Source: Echinostoma caproni
Taxonomy: Eukaryota > Platyhelminthes > Trematoda > Plagiorchiida > Echinostomatidae
Reading direction: 5' to 3'
DNA: 64,000 nucleotides
Assembly: GCA_900618425.1 (NCBI GenBank)
Contig: UZAN01039474.1
Coordinates: 51,078 to 115,077, forward strand
Shown: one piece after another, positions 25,421 through 38,506 of the stretch
How positions within the stretch are numbered: the first letter of the stretch is position 1
Layout of the letters: the number at the start of each line of letters is the position of its first letter
Program-made: the position numbers and the translations under genes
Notes under the pieces: model-generated
What the model was told of the DNA's origin: nothing
Database searches by the model: none
The model's input: the letters and a program-made list of their open reading frames with translations, nothing else

Positions 25421-28006
25421 TCAGTTTAGTTAGCAATAAATTTAGCTTGCAGGGCCGTGAATCTGTTGAGATGGAATCAAATGCGGTGAAGGAAAAATGG
25501 TTAATAATAAGCGATCAGTTAGTTTAAATACTTTTTAACATGATTGCGAATAGTAACCGAAATGTAACGGTTAATATTTGAACGCCAATTAGCTGACGAT
25601 CACAGTGAAAATGGATGGAGGGTGGCATCTTTTCAGGATGAAAACACCACTAACAACAGGTTCCTGGGAGAAGTACATTTCACAGTGAGATTTTTCCATT
25701 GAAACCTTCTCCAGATTGCAAACTTTAGGGATCATTTGTCAGACAAATAAATTCTACCGTTAAGGGCTTCATCGATCTGAGGTTGAACAACATACTATCT
25801 GTACAGCAGGGTGGTACTATCAGTAACGCTACACTTTGCGCTACGCTCTCTCGTAGTACACGAACTTGATGTGTGAGGTGTTGTTTAAAAAAACGGTCTT
25901 TAATTGTATTTGTAGTCCTTCTACTTTCTACTTATCGCTCCCACTTTAGATTCATTTTTGAATAATGAATTTATATCAACCAAGTTAACAACTACTTTAT
26001 CATTTTTCGATTGGTTGTAGGTTCACTGACTACCGTGATGTATAACTGTGAGGGATGTTTTGTCGCGAAACATGATTATCGATTACTTTTAAACGTCGTT
26101 TTATAGTTCAATGGTGTAGTAAGCAGAGGATTAATAGTTGAGATCTAACACAGTTGCTGAAGCAATAATCGCTCCCTTAAATCCAGGGTTGAGGATATTG
26201 TTAATTCGAAAAAAAATTGTAGTATATCTGTGTCCAGATGAAAAAATGCCGATCACACATTCCACATGGAAATGCGCATCACCCCACTCCCACCGTTCCT
26301 ACCCCTACCAACACCAAAAACAGCGATAAAAACACGATAAAGAAGTGAAATCCTGGTCTATTCATTGTGAACCCGTTCGAATGCTAATGGTATGACGATC
26401 GCTTATTGTTCTACCCGACTAGTCCACAGAACGGTCCAACTCCCTTGGCCTAACAATGTGTATAGTCTGATTAAACACCGTATCGCATTACATGGGTCAC
26501 GAAGAAACCGATAGAAGAGAAAGCCAATTCATATCATAGTGCGTATTTGAAGTTCAGTGAGAAGATGAGTTTATTGGCTTTCTATTCCTTCAATTCTGCC
26601 CGGTTAACTTAGTTATCAAACCGATTGCGAGACCACAAGTAGACCACGGTTCAGCACACCATATGTGTGGTGATGATATTCTAAAAGCTCCCGCACGATG
26701 ATTCAATTACCACCTTTAAATTAGTGCAGCCGTTGACGCGTTCGCTCTTGTCCTCAATACGAGACAAAACTTAGCCCAGAGCAATGTGATTTATTTGGGT
26801 TGAACTAAACAATATATGACAATGATAAGGTTGTAATTAGATTGTTTACAAATGGGATAAGTGAGGCAGTTCGAATATCATCAATGTATGGATGTGGCCT
26901 GCGTACTACGCACGGCTGTTATCACAAACTTTGGAAAAGGTTGCTCAGTAACAGGATTTTCGGTTGGGTGAGTAGATCTATCAACTGGATATCTGACTGA
27001 TTACGTTGGTGAACACATTCTTATCTTAAGTAACCAAAAATCCATGGGAACTGAATTACCTGCGATAGCCACTCATTAGATCGATTTCGGTGAAGTAATA
27101 AAAACAATTAAAAGGTTTTCTTCAAATATGTACAGACAAACGAAGATTATCGAAATCCATTGATCCCCATTCGACAAACCCGTTCCACTTTGCGAGCAGA
27201 AACTTTTTGTTTGATCAATGAGCTTGCTCTAGACATAAGTGTTAGGTTGTGTAATGTTACCTGGAGCCACTCACGTTATGTGATTCACCAAAGGAACTGA
27301 CATCAATTGTCTCTATCACTCTCATTATTCACATGGCTTCTCAAGTTAAACATACATACGGATATGATTTTTCTACCAAACCGGTAGCTATACAAAATGT
27401 GTTGCAATTATCCAGACGATGTTCCCCTGAAAACCAGGAGGCCAACTGTCTGTGTTCTAACGAACGCATTATAAATAGGGTCCACTGAAAAACAAACTTT
27501 GGGACAATTTTCGTTTGATCGCAAAACGTTTCATCCGAATGGCTCAATATCTAACACAATTTGTAGTTTCATTTTCACGAACCATCCAAACGGTAAGCAC
27601 ACTGCTTCCACACGGTTTTCTACCTCAAAACGGCAGTAAATCGCCACCGAATTCTGACATACGAGAAGTCTCCGTCAAACAACCGCTCCTTGTCGCCATT
27701 GAACCACTGACAGGTGAACTGCGAATCACGTGGGAATTCACGACCCGAACCCATGATCCAACTAGTCACATTTTATTCTAAACGGTAATAATAGCAGGCT
27801 TGTTTTTGGTGAGTGATATCAGGATAACAATAATATCTTCACGTGATATCACTGTTGTTGTAAATGATCCTTTATTAGTGAAGGGCTAAATTTATTGAAT
27901 TTTCAACTTGTAGTGCATCAACTGCTTTTCTGGTCACTCCCATGACTGATCGTCATGCATCCTTGTGCTTTCAAGTGACTTTTGAGCAACATGCTCCTGC
28001 GTTTTT
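25421..28006. other. Unrecognised spacer
   Basis: No assignable gene. An open frame at about 27539-27781 has coding-like composition and a GTAAGC inside it, but no matching family and no good acceptor. Confidence 0.45.
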
Positions 28007-28544
28007 TTGTGTGTTGTAGACAGCATACGCAAGAACTACTTGCTTGCTTATGCCTATCGCGACAGGTATTTGGAAGATGATTTGCGTCGTTTGTGCGCAA
28101 ACCTCACTAAAATGGTGCGGATGCGGCTAAACCCAGAGGTTGGCCTTATTGTGGCATGCGTATTTCGTTTACAGTGCACCAGCACTCCATCATTTAGTTT
28201 GATCAACTTCATGCTAACCCGTTTCCACCGTGACAATCAGTATTTCTGGCTTGTCCGAGCATGTATAATAACTAGAGACGATAAGAGAACTTTCAAGTTA
28301 TCAAACAATGAAGGGCATTTGTGTTATTATGGAAAACAGTTTAGTGGGGCAACGTGCTATTGAACACTATCTCTCTATGTATAATAGTTCGAATCACGTT
28401 ATATTCAGTGAAGGAGCAATCCGGTTAACGAGTCTCACGTCTTGGAAGGCCAGGGGCATTGGAAAATACGGTAACGTGCTTTGCACAGCGATTGATAACT
28501 CCTGTCGAGTGTGCGCATTCAGTAAACCATATCTCATTGCATAG
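28007..28544 (+). pseudogene. Two overlapping open frames, possible exon or decayed coding sequence
   Basis: After a TTTTTTTGTGTGTTGTAG acceptor (exon from 28020), the frame reads RKNYLLAYAYRDRYLEDDLR and LTKMVRMRLNPE. It stays open to 28363, with a weak donor at 28139. A second frame, with its own ATG at 28308, overlaps it and runs to 28544 (SMYNSSNHVIFSEGAIRL). Two overlapping open frames suggest either one exon plus a chance ORF or a frameshifted pseudogene. No family recognised. Confidence 0.25.
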
Positions 28545-31500
28545 CGAAGGTCGTTGACTACAGAGCAAAATAAATGTGAACTAAAATGCTAAAATGCGAT
28601 GCACAGTTGTTTCGTTCCGTTTATGAAGCGATTTGATCATCCGCCCGGAGGTGATTAAGTGAGCGGCGATATGCCTGCGTTCCATCTTTGCGGTCCCGAG
28701 TTCGCTGTCATCATCTGAGCCCATGGATTGTTACTGGTGTGATGAGACCCAAAAGAAATTAGGTGCATAGTGTATTCAGGCCTCATTTGTTCTTTTCGAT
28801 GCAATATCCACCACGAAATAGAGCTATTGCCAATTTCATGACCAGTAGTTCACACCAGGGTCTTCTTGTCGGATGTTGATAATCTCAAGCTTAATGAATA
28901 CGGCTTCTGGCCAGTTTGGGCTGAGTTCAATATCCGACAGAGTAGTAAAAAAATAATAGGCATTCTTGAAAAGGCGCCAGCCTCAAATGAACAGGGGTTG
29001 AGTTTGCTGTTTGTTGAACGCGATTCTCGGTCCATAGATTTTGAACCTGTGCAAAAGTGAATACCACCCAATGACACTTTCCTATTTAAAAATTAACAAA
29101 TGCCGGTTTCGGTGGAGCAAAACACATAATAACTTGGTGTTGATCATGACTGGTTTATTTTAAGTTCTGGACTTCCAACGGTGCCCATATTCCACTCGAA
29201 ATCCGTTTCAAAGACTGATTTGGGCCAAGGGCGCATTCAGTCACTTTCCGCAATTCGCCTTCGGTGCTTTATGTATGCAGCAATCTGGTGAAAATAGTAA
29301 ACAATTTTGTTTCAAAATACCTGCTTCGTGTTTTTGGTCAGCATTTTTTTAGTGAAGCGTACAGAGAGAATTCACAGGCGAATAAACGTTTTACTTGAAC
29401 AAAGTAAAATGCCGATCAAAGATATGATGTGACATTCGTATTCTAGTCTTTAGACATTGTGTGGTTTCATTTGATATGGTCTCGTTCGTTTCGCCTCTTC
29501 GATGATAGTCCAAACCACAAAAACCAATCAGTGTAGAAACACATTTTTGTGGGGTTTAGTGAATGTGTAAGTTCCCATAACAAGATGCCTCCAATTTACA
29601 TAAGATGTTACATTACAAAGCGGTTTTGGGTGAAGCAATATCAGTGGGAACCGAAAAAAATTGTGATTGTAGAATGGGGATGATAACGTGTTCAATTACT
29701 TTCTTTTATTTGCGCAATAAAACGTTTTTCGTGTATGTGAAATCCAAATTATGGAGAGTACGTTCAACATATGAGACTTTGGGCGAAGTGCATGTGAAAA
29801 ACTAGCTATATTAATGAAACAATAAATTGGTTACAAAGATCATTTACGAATACAATATCCAAAAAGCAACTGAAAACGATTTCTCAACTGAAACCAAGTT
29901 TGTAAATACTTATAAATCATAGTGCATTGAATGAAAAAGTATTCTAAATTGCGTGCACACAACTTTTCGTCTATATCTTCAATTGTCTCAAGATGGTATT
30001 GGGAAAATGAATCGTTGAACGAACAATTGTTTTCAGATATGCTTAGTCATATTCCTGGGGGAAAACGACTTCCATAATGACAGCAATTGGTTTTATCTCA
30101 AGCGCAATCTTGGATCACTTCGTACACAATGAACATCACATGGAAGGAGAAATCGATGTTGTTCGTCCCATACCACTCAGTCGGTCGAAGGTGGCCCGAG
30201 TTTGAACACGAATCATGACCAAGGCGACCGCCATGCGCCTACTACGCCGAAACCTGTGCTTCCAAAAGCGACTGGTTCAAATGTTTCAGTTACTTTTGCG
30301 TCAGCGTGAACACCAAGACGGAAATTGACTTGCTCCCTGACCCAATTGGTGGAAGGTCATATCAATTAACACACTTAACTAAATATCGGTAAGCAGAATT
30401 GAATCCCGTCAGAATGCATTTAATTGGGAAAAGAATCCACTATGCGTACTACATGAAGACCGATTCAATAACTGCCGTTTATTCACTGATATATGTGCGA
30501 TCGTGTTCACCACGGCGGTCAACATTCCATCATGCGGTCTACAATCGGCTTTAACTGGTTTCCGTTCCAGCTTTCTTTCCATTTCACTCACTCTCTCACA
30601 CACAACAAATATCATGTTATGCTTTGCTACTGCCATGAGAAACGTGGCTCAGTGTCCGCAGTCAGACTGATTTCAACCCGTCCGGCACGGTTCAACACAA
30701 ACAGGTTGAAGCACAGACACACGCACGCTCAGTCCGATAGCCTCGGAACGGTGTACACGGTGAGGTGTTTTTCAAATGTTGTTCCAGTGTCTGGATGGTG
30801 AAACAAGCGCAAGCAGTTCATGAATTACTGTCACGGTAGAGCACATTCGTATTTCTTCATACTACTGTCAACATCGGTACTGTACCTCTATCGATCATTG
30901 TGAACAGAAGCGGATAGTGTGTGCTGCTTAGGTGCGTGTACGTGCGACTTATTACCAACCGCTTCATCATGCTTGATCCAGGCTTTCGATGGAAGGAATC
31001 GGTGCAGTTACTTCTGGCTGCGTGTGTGTGCGTGTTTGTGCGCGCGCTTTCGTGCGTTGGTACGATCGTATCACGTCTAACAGTTTATTTAATGAGCATA
31101 TCACAGCCATGTGATGCTTAGAATCTCACACGGATTTGTTGTAATATGCTTCCGATATGGTCTTCAGATATGAGATTCTAAACTAACATCAGACCCGAGT
31201 TGCAATAATGAATCCCACATTAGAAATTTCTCAATCAATACAGAGGAAATTCCATTTTACTGTACTGTTTTGTGTGAAATTGTAAGCATCATCTGTTTGT
31301 GTTCTCATTTTACCTGAGTGGGTAAGCCGGAATGAAAGCTGCTATATGCGCATTCCTTTATCGAATGGAAGAGCTCGTAAACTTGTTTGATGACGACTTC
31401 CACCCAGTGTTCTAGATCCATTGGTGCCGTTAATTGATGCAAGTTATGATGGTTCCGGTCCCACTGGCATCCAAAATCTACTGCTTTATGGTAGATCTTA

Positions 31501-32189
31501 ATTTAGCAGGGTGGGGCCTATTCTCCGTAGAACCGAGTTGTTAGTTGGAGATATAATTTTGCTGACAGGGAACTTGAGCCTCCGCTTGATTAACATGAGT
31601 GTCTGGTTGAAGACTACCTCCACGCGATACTTTGTGTGCAGGTTTGATAAGCAATGACTAAAACATCAGTTAGAATTCACACTGATCTCATGCTGCTGCC
31701 AAGGATTAATACATCTCAGATCAAGTCAATATAATTTGTGGTGAGGTGGATCAGTGTAGCGCGGGTGCAATACACTGCTTTCGTGCCCGGATCACATTGA
31801 TTGTGGAGAGCAGATAAGCCAATGTAGCTCTGAAGTCCACCGAAATGACTCGATTTGTTTTTATTTCTGCCTGGAAAAACCCTTATCGTCTACGAGTGTG
31901 AGGAAGATCCTGTTGATAGTGGATCAAACAAAAGGTAAACTTTTCTGCACGCAACAGAGTGGAACCAAATGAATGCATGGGGACATCAGAGGTTAGTCTA
32001 CATGCTGCATCTCACATCCGTAGGGTGATGTTCACGACGCTCTGCAGAACGTCTCTCTGGTCGATACAATCAGGGCAAACCTCAAGTCAAGTCAAGTTAA
32101 GGATTCGCTTTTTGTACAATAAGGGGGTGAATATTCAACAGCGACATAACCACAATGTGACAGACAATCGCACAGAAATTCAAAAAGAG
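28545..32189. other. Unrecognised spacer
   Basis: No assignable gene. A locally GC-richer stretch at 30130-30800 with CA- and CT-rich segments could be a promoter or 5' UTR region. GT/GC-rich simple sequence lies at 31018-31056. Confidence 0.4.
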
Positions 32190-33480
32190 AATAGGGCAAC
32201 AACATTACAAAACAAAGGTATACCAAGGTGTTTATCATTGGTTTAGACTAGCATTGTGTGCAGATTTTCTTCATGATTTGTGAGAAATCGAGGGACAGTA
32301 AAACGATTTTAAGCCTCAGTGCATATCTTTATAAGTTCATAACTGGAACGGGTGCATAAATGATAAAGGAACTGGTTTAGAACAGGATATAGTGGATGGA
32401 AACAATCAAATACATCTTGGATATTGTATTACAGGATTTGAGATTGTGTACCATCACAAGCTAAACCAGATATTCCCATTCTATATGACTGACAGAAATT
32501 TTATGGATCGATAAATGAGTCTGTGGTCCTTGCTTGAAAGATCGGGGAAGATAATAGGGCACCCATAAGACCAATATTGCGAAACACAAAGGAAAAATAA
32601 AGCACCTTAGGAGATCCAAGAGTGAAAGAACATAATTTTCGACGTAAAACGTAAAAAGTGAGCCTTTTGACCTTCAGAAAGGCCGTACTGACGTGGTCAG
32701 ACCAGGTGAGGTTACGGTGGAAAATAACGCCAAGGTATCTATTAGCTTTCAAGATAGACAAAATTACGTCGTCATATTTTCAGGGATCATAAGGAGGTTC
32801 CCTTGTTGAAACAACTTCGCTATTTCTACTATGTTATTTTGCAGAGCAGTCTGAGTAAATGGGACAGGTCAGTTCAAAACAGCTGAGGTAACGGTAATGG
32901 GATCAAATTTTGAGGAGTTCTTATTCAGTACGGGAGCCATTAAGGCCATTCTTCAACAGTCGGGAATACTTTGCTGCGAAATATAAATTTTGAAAAGTAT
33001 ACACAAAATAGAGGAGAGCAGGGCAGAACATTCCTTTAGGGATATCGGTGAAACTCCACTAGGGCCACTGGACTTCAAGGATTTAATCAGATCAATTCTT
33101 GATGAATTTTGGCAGGGACAACACTGGAAACAAGATCAATGATGCTCATGTCACATCTATTAGCAATGACATGGTGTACGGTTCCCGTTTTGATGAAGCT
33201 CTAATTCAGATCGTCTATAGACACAGCCGCAGGTTGGCGGTGTGAAACGCTGATGCCAGAAATTTAGTGGGTCTCACCAGGTTTAACGACTACCTTTGTT
33301 GTAAAGCGGGGCACTAGTGCACACAGAGTTGAGCCTGAAAAGTTCTTCCTTGATGAATTCAGAAGGAGTGTGCACCTCAATGTGCTTGTTCATTGTGGAG
33401 CATGCTCCGTTCTACGACTTCGTTGTTCGGTGTGCGAGGATCGGGGTGAATATAAATTGTTTCTGAGGGACAATAGACAT
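32190..33480 (-). mobile_element. CR1-like LINE fragment with RT core deleted
   Basis: From about 33150 down, the minus strand encodes an RT fingers region (KSSGPSGVSPISLKEC, then YISQQSIPDC). After about 32870 it passes directly into a sequence that in intact elements lies well after the YADD box (RYLGVIFHRNLTWSDHV at 32740, then KVKRLTFYVLRRKLC). The final HPLYPVLNQF-type ending is near 32390-32340. Motifs A, B and C (about 200 residues) are therefore missing. This is a dead copy of a lineage related to, but distinct from, the one at 15750-18500. Confidence 0.75.
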
Positions 33481-36400
33481 TGAAGCGAAAGTTCAGTTGA
33501 CTTGTTAAGTGGTCTTTTTAAACAGAAGGGCTATAATCTGAAAACAAAGTAAGGCCACATTGACCGATCATTTTCTTCCAGTTTGCAGTTTTAGTATGTA
33601 CAACCATTGGACATACACTTAAATGCGCCAATTTTGGTTGCTGTCTTTTTTCCGTCCGTTTAGATGCAGGAGTAGGAGAAAGATAGAGAAGTTGAGAGTA
33701 GGGTTGAAGCGAAAATAAAGAATTTCGGTAGACTGAGGTTGAAAAGAAATAGAGACCATACACATATGACGTATATCTTTCAGTGTTACAACGATTCAGA
33801 TTTCCCATTCCAGGGAGCCCGATCTAAATGGCCTCTTGGTCTCTTGGTTAGAGTTTTCAAACCGACACCCTAGGTCTTAGACTGACCAACCACCCTTAGC
33901 TTTCTTATACCTACAACCTGCCTAGGTAAACATCGCGTGCCGTTTGTTCTCACTTGCTCCATGAGATTCACCGGAGAATGCTGTCTGACACGGAAATTAT
34001 GATCACGAATTCAAGTTGATTGAATGCGGTGGATTCTGCAAAAATTGTGGACGCCTCTAACGGGAAGCGGCATTTTACACAAAGTAGATACGGAGGATCG
34101 ACCAAATCTAAATCAAAATGAAGACAAAATGTGATGGGAAAGCAGATGATGTTTTGAAAACCGAGGAAATGAGTGTCACTATTATGAAAATGGCCGCAAG
34201 TAATACAATTTGCTTTATCTATGTATTCAACCAATATAGTTGAAAACGTCATGGAAATCATTAGGAACAGGGGCAACCACAACAGGGACAATTTATACAA
34301 TCAAAAGAATGAATAACGGGAAGAAAAGAAGCGCTGAGGGTAACAATGTACTAGAGATATCTTCGCATAGAGTGTGGAATAAGAAAACAGGATTTTTATC
34401 AGGTGACATCACTAACAAATATGATAACACCACCGACTCGTTTGGATCAAGGAACTGGAAAATCGACACGAAAGCTAATGAAACCATTCAGGTGTACTAA
34501 TTGATCCTCATATCCGGTGTGAAGCCAGTTTTCTTAAAATATGATCCACAATGAAGCGACTAGGTCGCCATGAGCAATGCTTATGTGGACGAAGTTGATA
34601 AAGTTCTGTTACTCATCAATTCTAATCAGCAGTCTCGAGATGCACTTCTTTTTTTATGCTTACTCGCATGTGATGCATACACTTGATTGTTGACCAATTA
34701 AACGCGCCTTGCGCTCAAATGAGCTCTTGGGGACGACCTACTCATTTTCGGCGAGGTTCGTATGCGGACCATGTTGATGTGTGCTCTCTTTGTATCCATG
34801 TGCACCGATTACTATCTTAACATTGTGCTCTGTGGTCCACGAACAATGCGATTTACTACTATGCTAATAATCTCACATGAGCCTGTACAAGCAGGGAGCG
34901 CTTTGAATGAGCTGCATTGTCTCTCACAGTTTGCGCATTCCGCTAGCATTCCACACAGTAGCACGTGTAGCTGAGCGTTCTTCAATTTGTGATCTTCCCC
35001 TGCACTTTAGTAGCCTATCGTGCAATAGGTATGCTTGCATGAACCAAGTGTACTCAACTAGTAATATGCGAAATTTTGTGTTTTAGAGCTCGTTTGTTTC
35101 GTTTGTTTCTAAGAAGCCCAGATGTAAAGAACACATGAGAAAATAAGAAATACCGATCAAGCCTATTTCGATATTTTATTCTCTAGCTATAAACTTATAT
35201 TAATAGGGTTAAGGCATATCAATTGGTACAATGCGTGAGACTTTAGTTGGGAGATAACGTTAGCCGACCATGTGCTTTACGAGCACCAAATGGGTGTCGA
35301 GGGGATGGGAATCAAACGAATAATCGATTGGGTGTGTAACTGTCTATTTGATAACTTGATATGACACTTTAAAATTAAATGCCAGGGTTTGGTTACACTT
35401 CAAATATATCGTGCATAACTGTGTAGAGATATAGTGCCAACCGGACGATTAGGAGGTCGAAAAACCTGCTTCTTCAAAACGGATAGAAAACTAAGCTTTG
35501 AGGGTTTTATTTCCGGTTTCGTTTTTCAATCACCGAATCCGATTTTTTCCTCGACGTTTTGTTGTCCTTTTGTATGGAATTAAACGGGTCATCTTTGACT
35601 TAGTCAATTGTCTATTCCTTCACATTCCGTTGGATTCCACCAGGGTTGATGCATAGGCATCCTTCAGGATAGAATGTTGTCAGTCACTTTTTGCCATTTC
35701 CACAAAGGATGGGTTGTCCGCCATAGCTTATTTTCCGACCCTACTCAGCGTTTGCAAATGAAGGATTCTGCGGTATTCGGTGGGCAGATATGTGTATCAA
35801 TCTCCCATTGTCGTTATCTCATAATTATTTTCTGAAGTGACCCGTGTTTTTGTGTCCTAAGACTGGCCTCCTCTGTAAATACATAATTTCACTATCCACG
35901 ACGAGCGATGAACTGCAAGCAGCGGTCCGCACAGCTATGTAGTGGTACTAAAGGACAATGATGAAAGAAATCCATCCTTCTAATGAAAGACTATAGTCGT
36001 AGCCCCCGATGCCACAAACTAACGAACACAAACTAACTTAGACCGTTCAGATGATTTTTTCTAATCGCACTTTCATTCAATCCACCAGCAGTGATACAGC
36101 AACTAACGAGATAAACACGCAATCAACCGGACGGTCATCCACGAGAGCAAGTGTTAACAAGAAAGAGCATGACATGGCTCAAATATGTCGGCGCAAGAGC
36201 AGGACCGGAATTATTCACTTAAAAGTGCATTTAATTGCTCGTATCTGCAATGATTAAACCTGAAATACAGCAAGATATAGTCAGAAGATCTTGTTTTCAG
36301 TGACGGGTTTCAGCTGTCTGTCAGGTACTTTCATGAAATATAAACATACATAGCAGTTCAGATTCATTCATAGAAGAGCTTGGGTTTCCATATGTGTGTC

Positions 36401-38401
36401 TAAGACTTCAAAGTACGGCAAAAGTCGTGATAACTCACACCGACGAACGGGTTTTTCTTTGGGGACCCTAACCGGAGCACTTGACTCAAAATTCAGATCC
36501 GCAAGGAACTTACTATTCAGTATACACATAGCTACGTTTAGCGATAAAGGAGCACCATGTTATCATGCCTTGTATAAATAAATTGAATTTGGCCTTCTCC
36601 ATTATGAGCACTGATAGATTGAATTAGGCTCATTTTTTCCAGCGAAGAGAGGGTTCTTGTTATTTATACCAATTTGAACAACAGAGGTGAGTGGCGGACC
36701 CAAACCCTCGGTATAGAGAAAAAAGCATGACAAAAGAGAGCTGTCCATGGTAAAGTACGCGAACCAGCATACGCTTCAAACTATGTCATTCTGAACCGTT
36801 GGTAAATTATGTGCATTGGAAATAGGTCACTGTGTCCAATAGGATAGAGTTATGATGGCTATTCGGACGAAAGTGTTTACCAAAAACGGTTTAATTCTGA
36901 TGAAGATAAATACGGTGTTATGTAGTGAATATCGTCACAGCCACTGCAACTGAGGACTTAGGTGAACACTAGAAGGCATCGCTGTTCTCGATCTGGTAGT
37001 ACATCGTCTTGTGAAAAAGGTGAAAAATGGTATGATTATTTAGGAGGCGAGTAGGTGTATAATATGCTTGCATGCTGCCTGTGAAAACCGAGGTCCGATC
37101 AACAGTTGGGTCGGTGAATTCGCTCTTGTTAGGAGACCCCATCGGTTTGGAAACGATGCGAAATGCCTCCTCATTTTTCAGTTCACGTTCCGTTTGCTCT
37201 GTACTCACGAAAGTCATCATATATTTCGATCAGCTTGTAGTAATCAGAATAAACATGCATCGGGAATCAGGAATCACAATTACCATTGAGTCAATGAATC
37301 GCACCGACACACGTCTGCCGAAGTCTACGAGCAACGAGATGCAGGCAAAGACCACAAACACAGCAGTTAAGTGTTGTGAAGGACATCATTGGAATTAAAT
37401 AATGTACAAATAAATATCACTGACTAAACAAATGTTACTCGATCTCCCCTCATTTTCTGCTCTTCACAGGCCTCCCTTTTGAAAGATATCACTTAGATTG
37501 GTTGAGAATTCAGTCTCTAATTAATTGTTCTAAAACTGTAAGTGGTCGCTCTTTGGATGGCGCTATGTCACAGTTTTGAATCATCACACGAATCCTTCAA
37601 TACTTTCATGGGGGAATTATTATCACCGTGTTCATAAGCCTTTGAATACATGAAGTTGTACAACCATTGGCGTAAGTGAACTTCACATGTCCAAAAAAGA
37701 AGTTGTTGGTTTTGACAACTTGAATTTTAGCGAACCAATAAAAATGTTTCAGTCATCATATGCAATCTTATCGAAACCATAGTTGCAGGTTCATCAGAAT
37801 TTCTCACGGATTTGTTCTACAATTTTATGTTTCAACTTTGATGAACAACACGCTTTCATTTTGCAGGTCTGGTGAATGTATATAGGCCAAAGGTGGGAGG
37901 GGAAACCGGCCATAATACGCTGTGATTGAACGACGAATTCCAGTCACCTGACCCAAGGTTCTTAAACACCTTCGCGCTTTAACCGACGTTAGTCACGTGA
38001 TTGTCTAGCTCCTTGTCCTCATCTGACCTTTGCATTACTTGAATCACGTCGGTTTTGTACACCTTTTTAAGTTGAACCTGGTGTCGTGTATATCTTTCAT
38101 TTGGTTTCCAGCTCATCTGTAATTTTCAAGGGATTTTCAAGCATGGTGATTCCAGACAAACCGCCACAGTAGCTCCTATTTCGAACGCCCGAACAAACAA
38201 ACTATAAATGTGCGACACTTTATACTGTTTGATCTATATTGACGTAAATATAAAGACCAATTTTATGCTTGATGGACTATTTTTAGTCGTGAATGTTGAA
38301 AACATGCGATGTCATCGTTTTGTAAATTGTTTATTGTCCGACATGAACAGATTATGATCGTCTGTTTATTCCATTTCTAAATCTCTATCTCTATCGTTGA
38401 G
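33481..38401. other. Unrecognised spacer
   Basis: No assignable gene. A minus-strand segment at 37198-37085 (EQTERELKNEEAFRIVSKP) has an acceptor-like GTACAG but only a weak donor. Confidence 0.45.
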
Positions 38402-38506
38402 CCGCTATTCCGGTTCGATGACATTCAGTCTGATGATGATGATCGAGAAGTGAATCGAGGAAGCGGGACGGTTTGGGTGCAGGCGCGAAATGGTGGGGGA
38501 TGTTGC
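38402..38506 (+). CDS. Candidate 105-base acidic exon
   Basis: A pyrimidine-rich run (CCATTTCTAAATCTCTATCT) and a GAG acceptor precede 38402, and GTGAGT follows 38506. The 35 codons (phase 0 to 0; the other frames have stops) include FDDIQSDDDDREVNRGSG. GC content is higher than in its surroundings. No family recognised. Confidence 0.22.

Noticed and set aside
30215..30328. Short plus-strand ORF, Arg/Leu-rich, in a GC-richer patch
   Set aside because: 37 codons with no donor in frame and no resemblance to a known protein.
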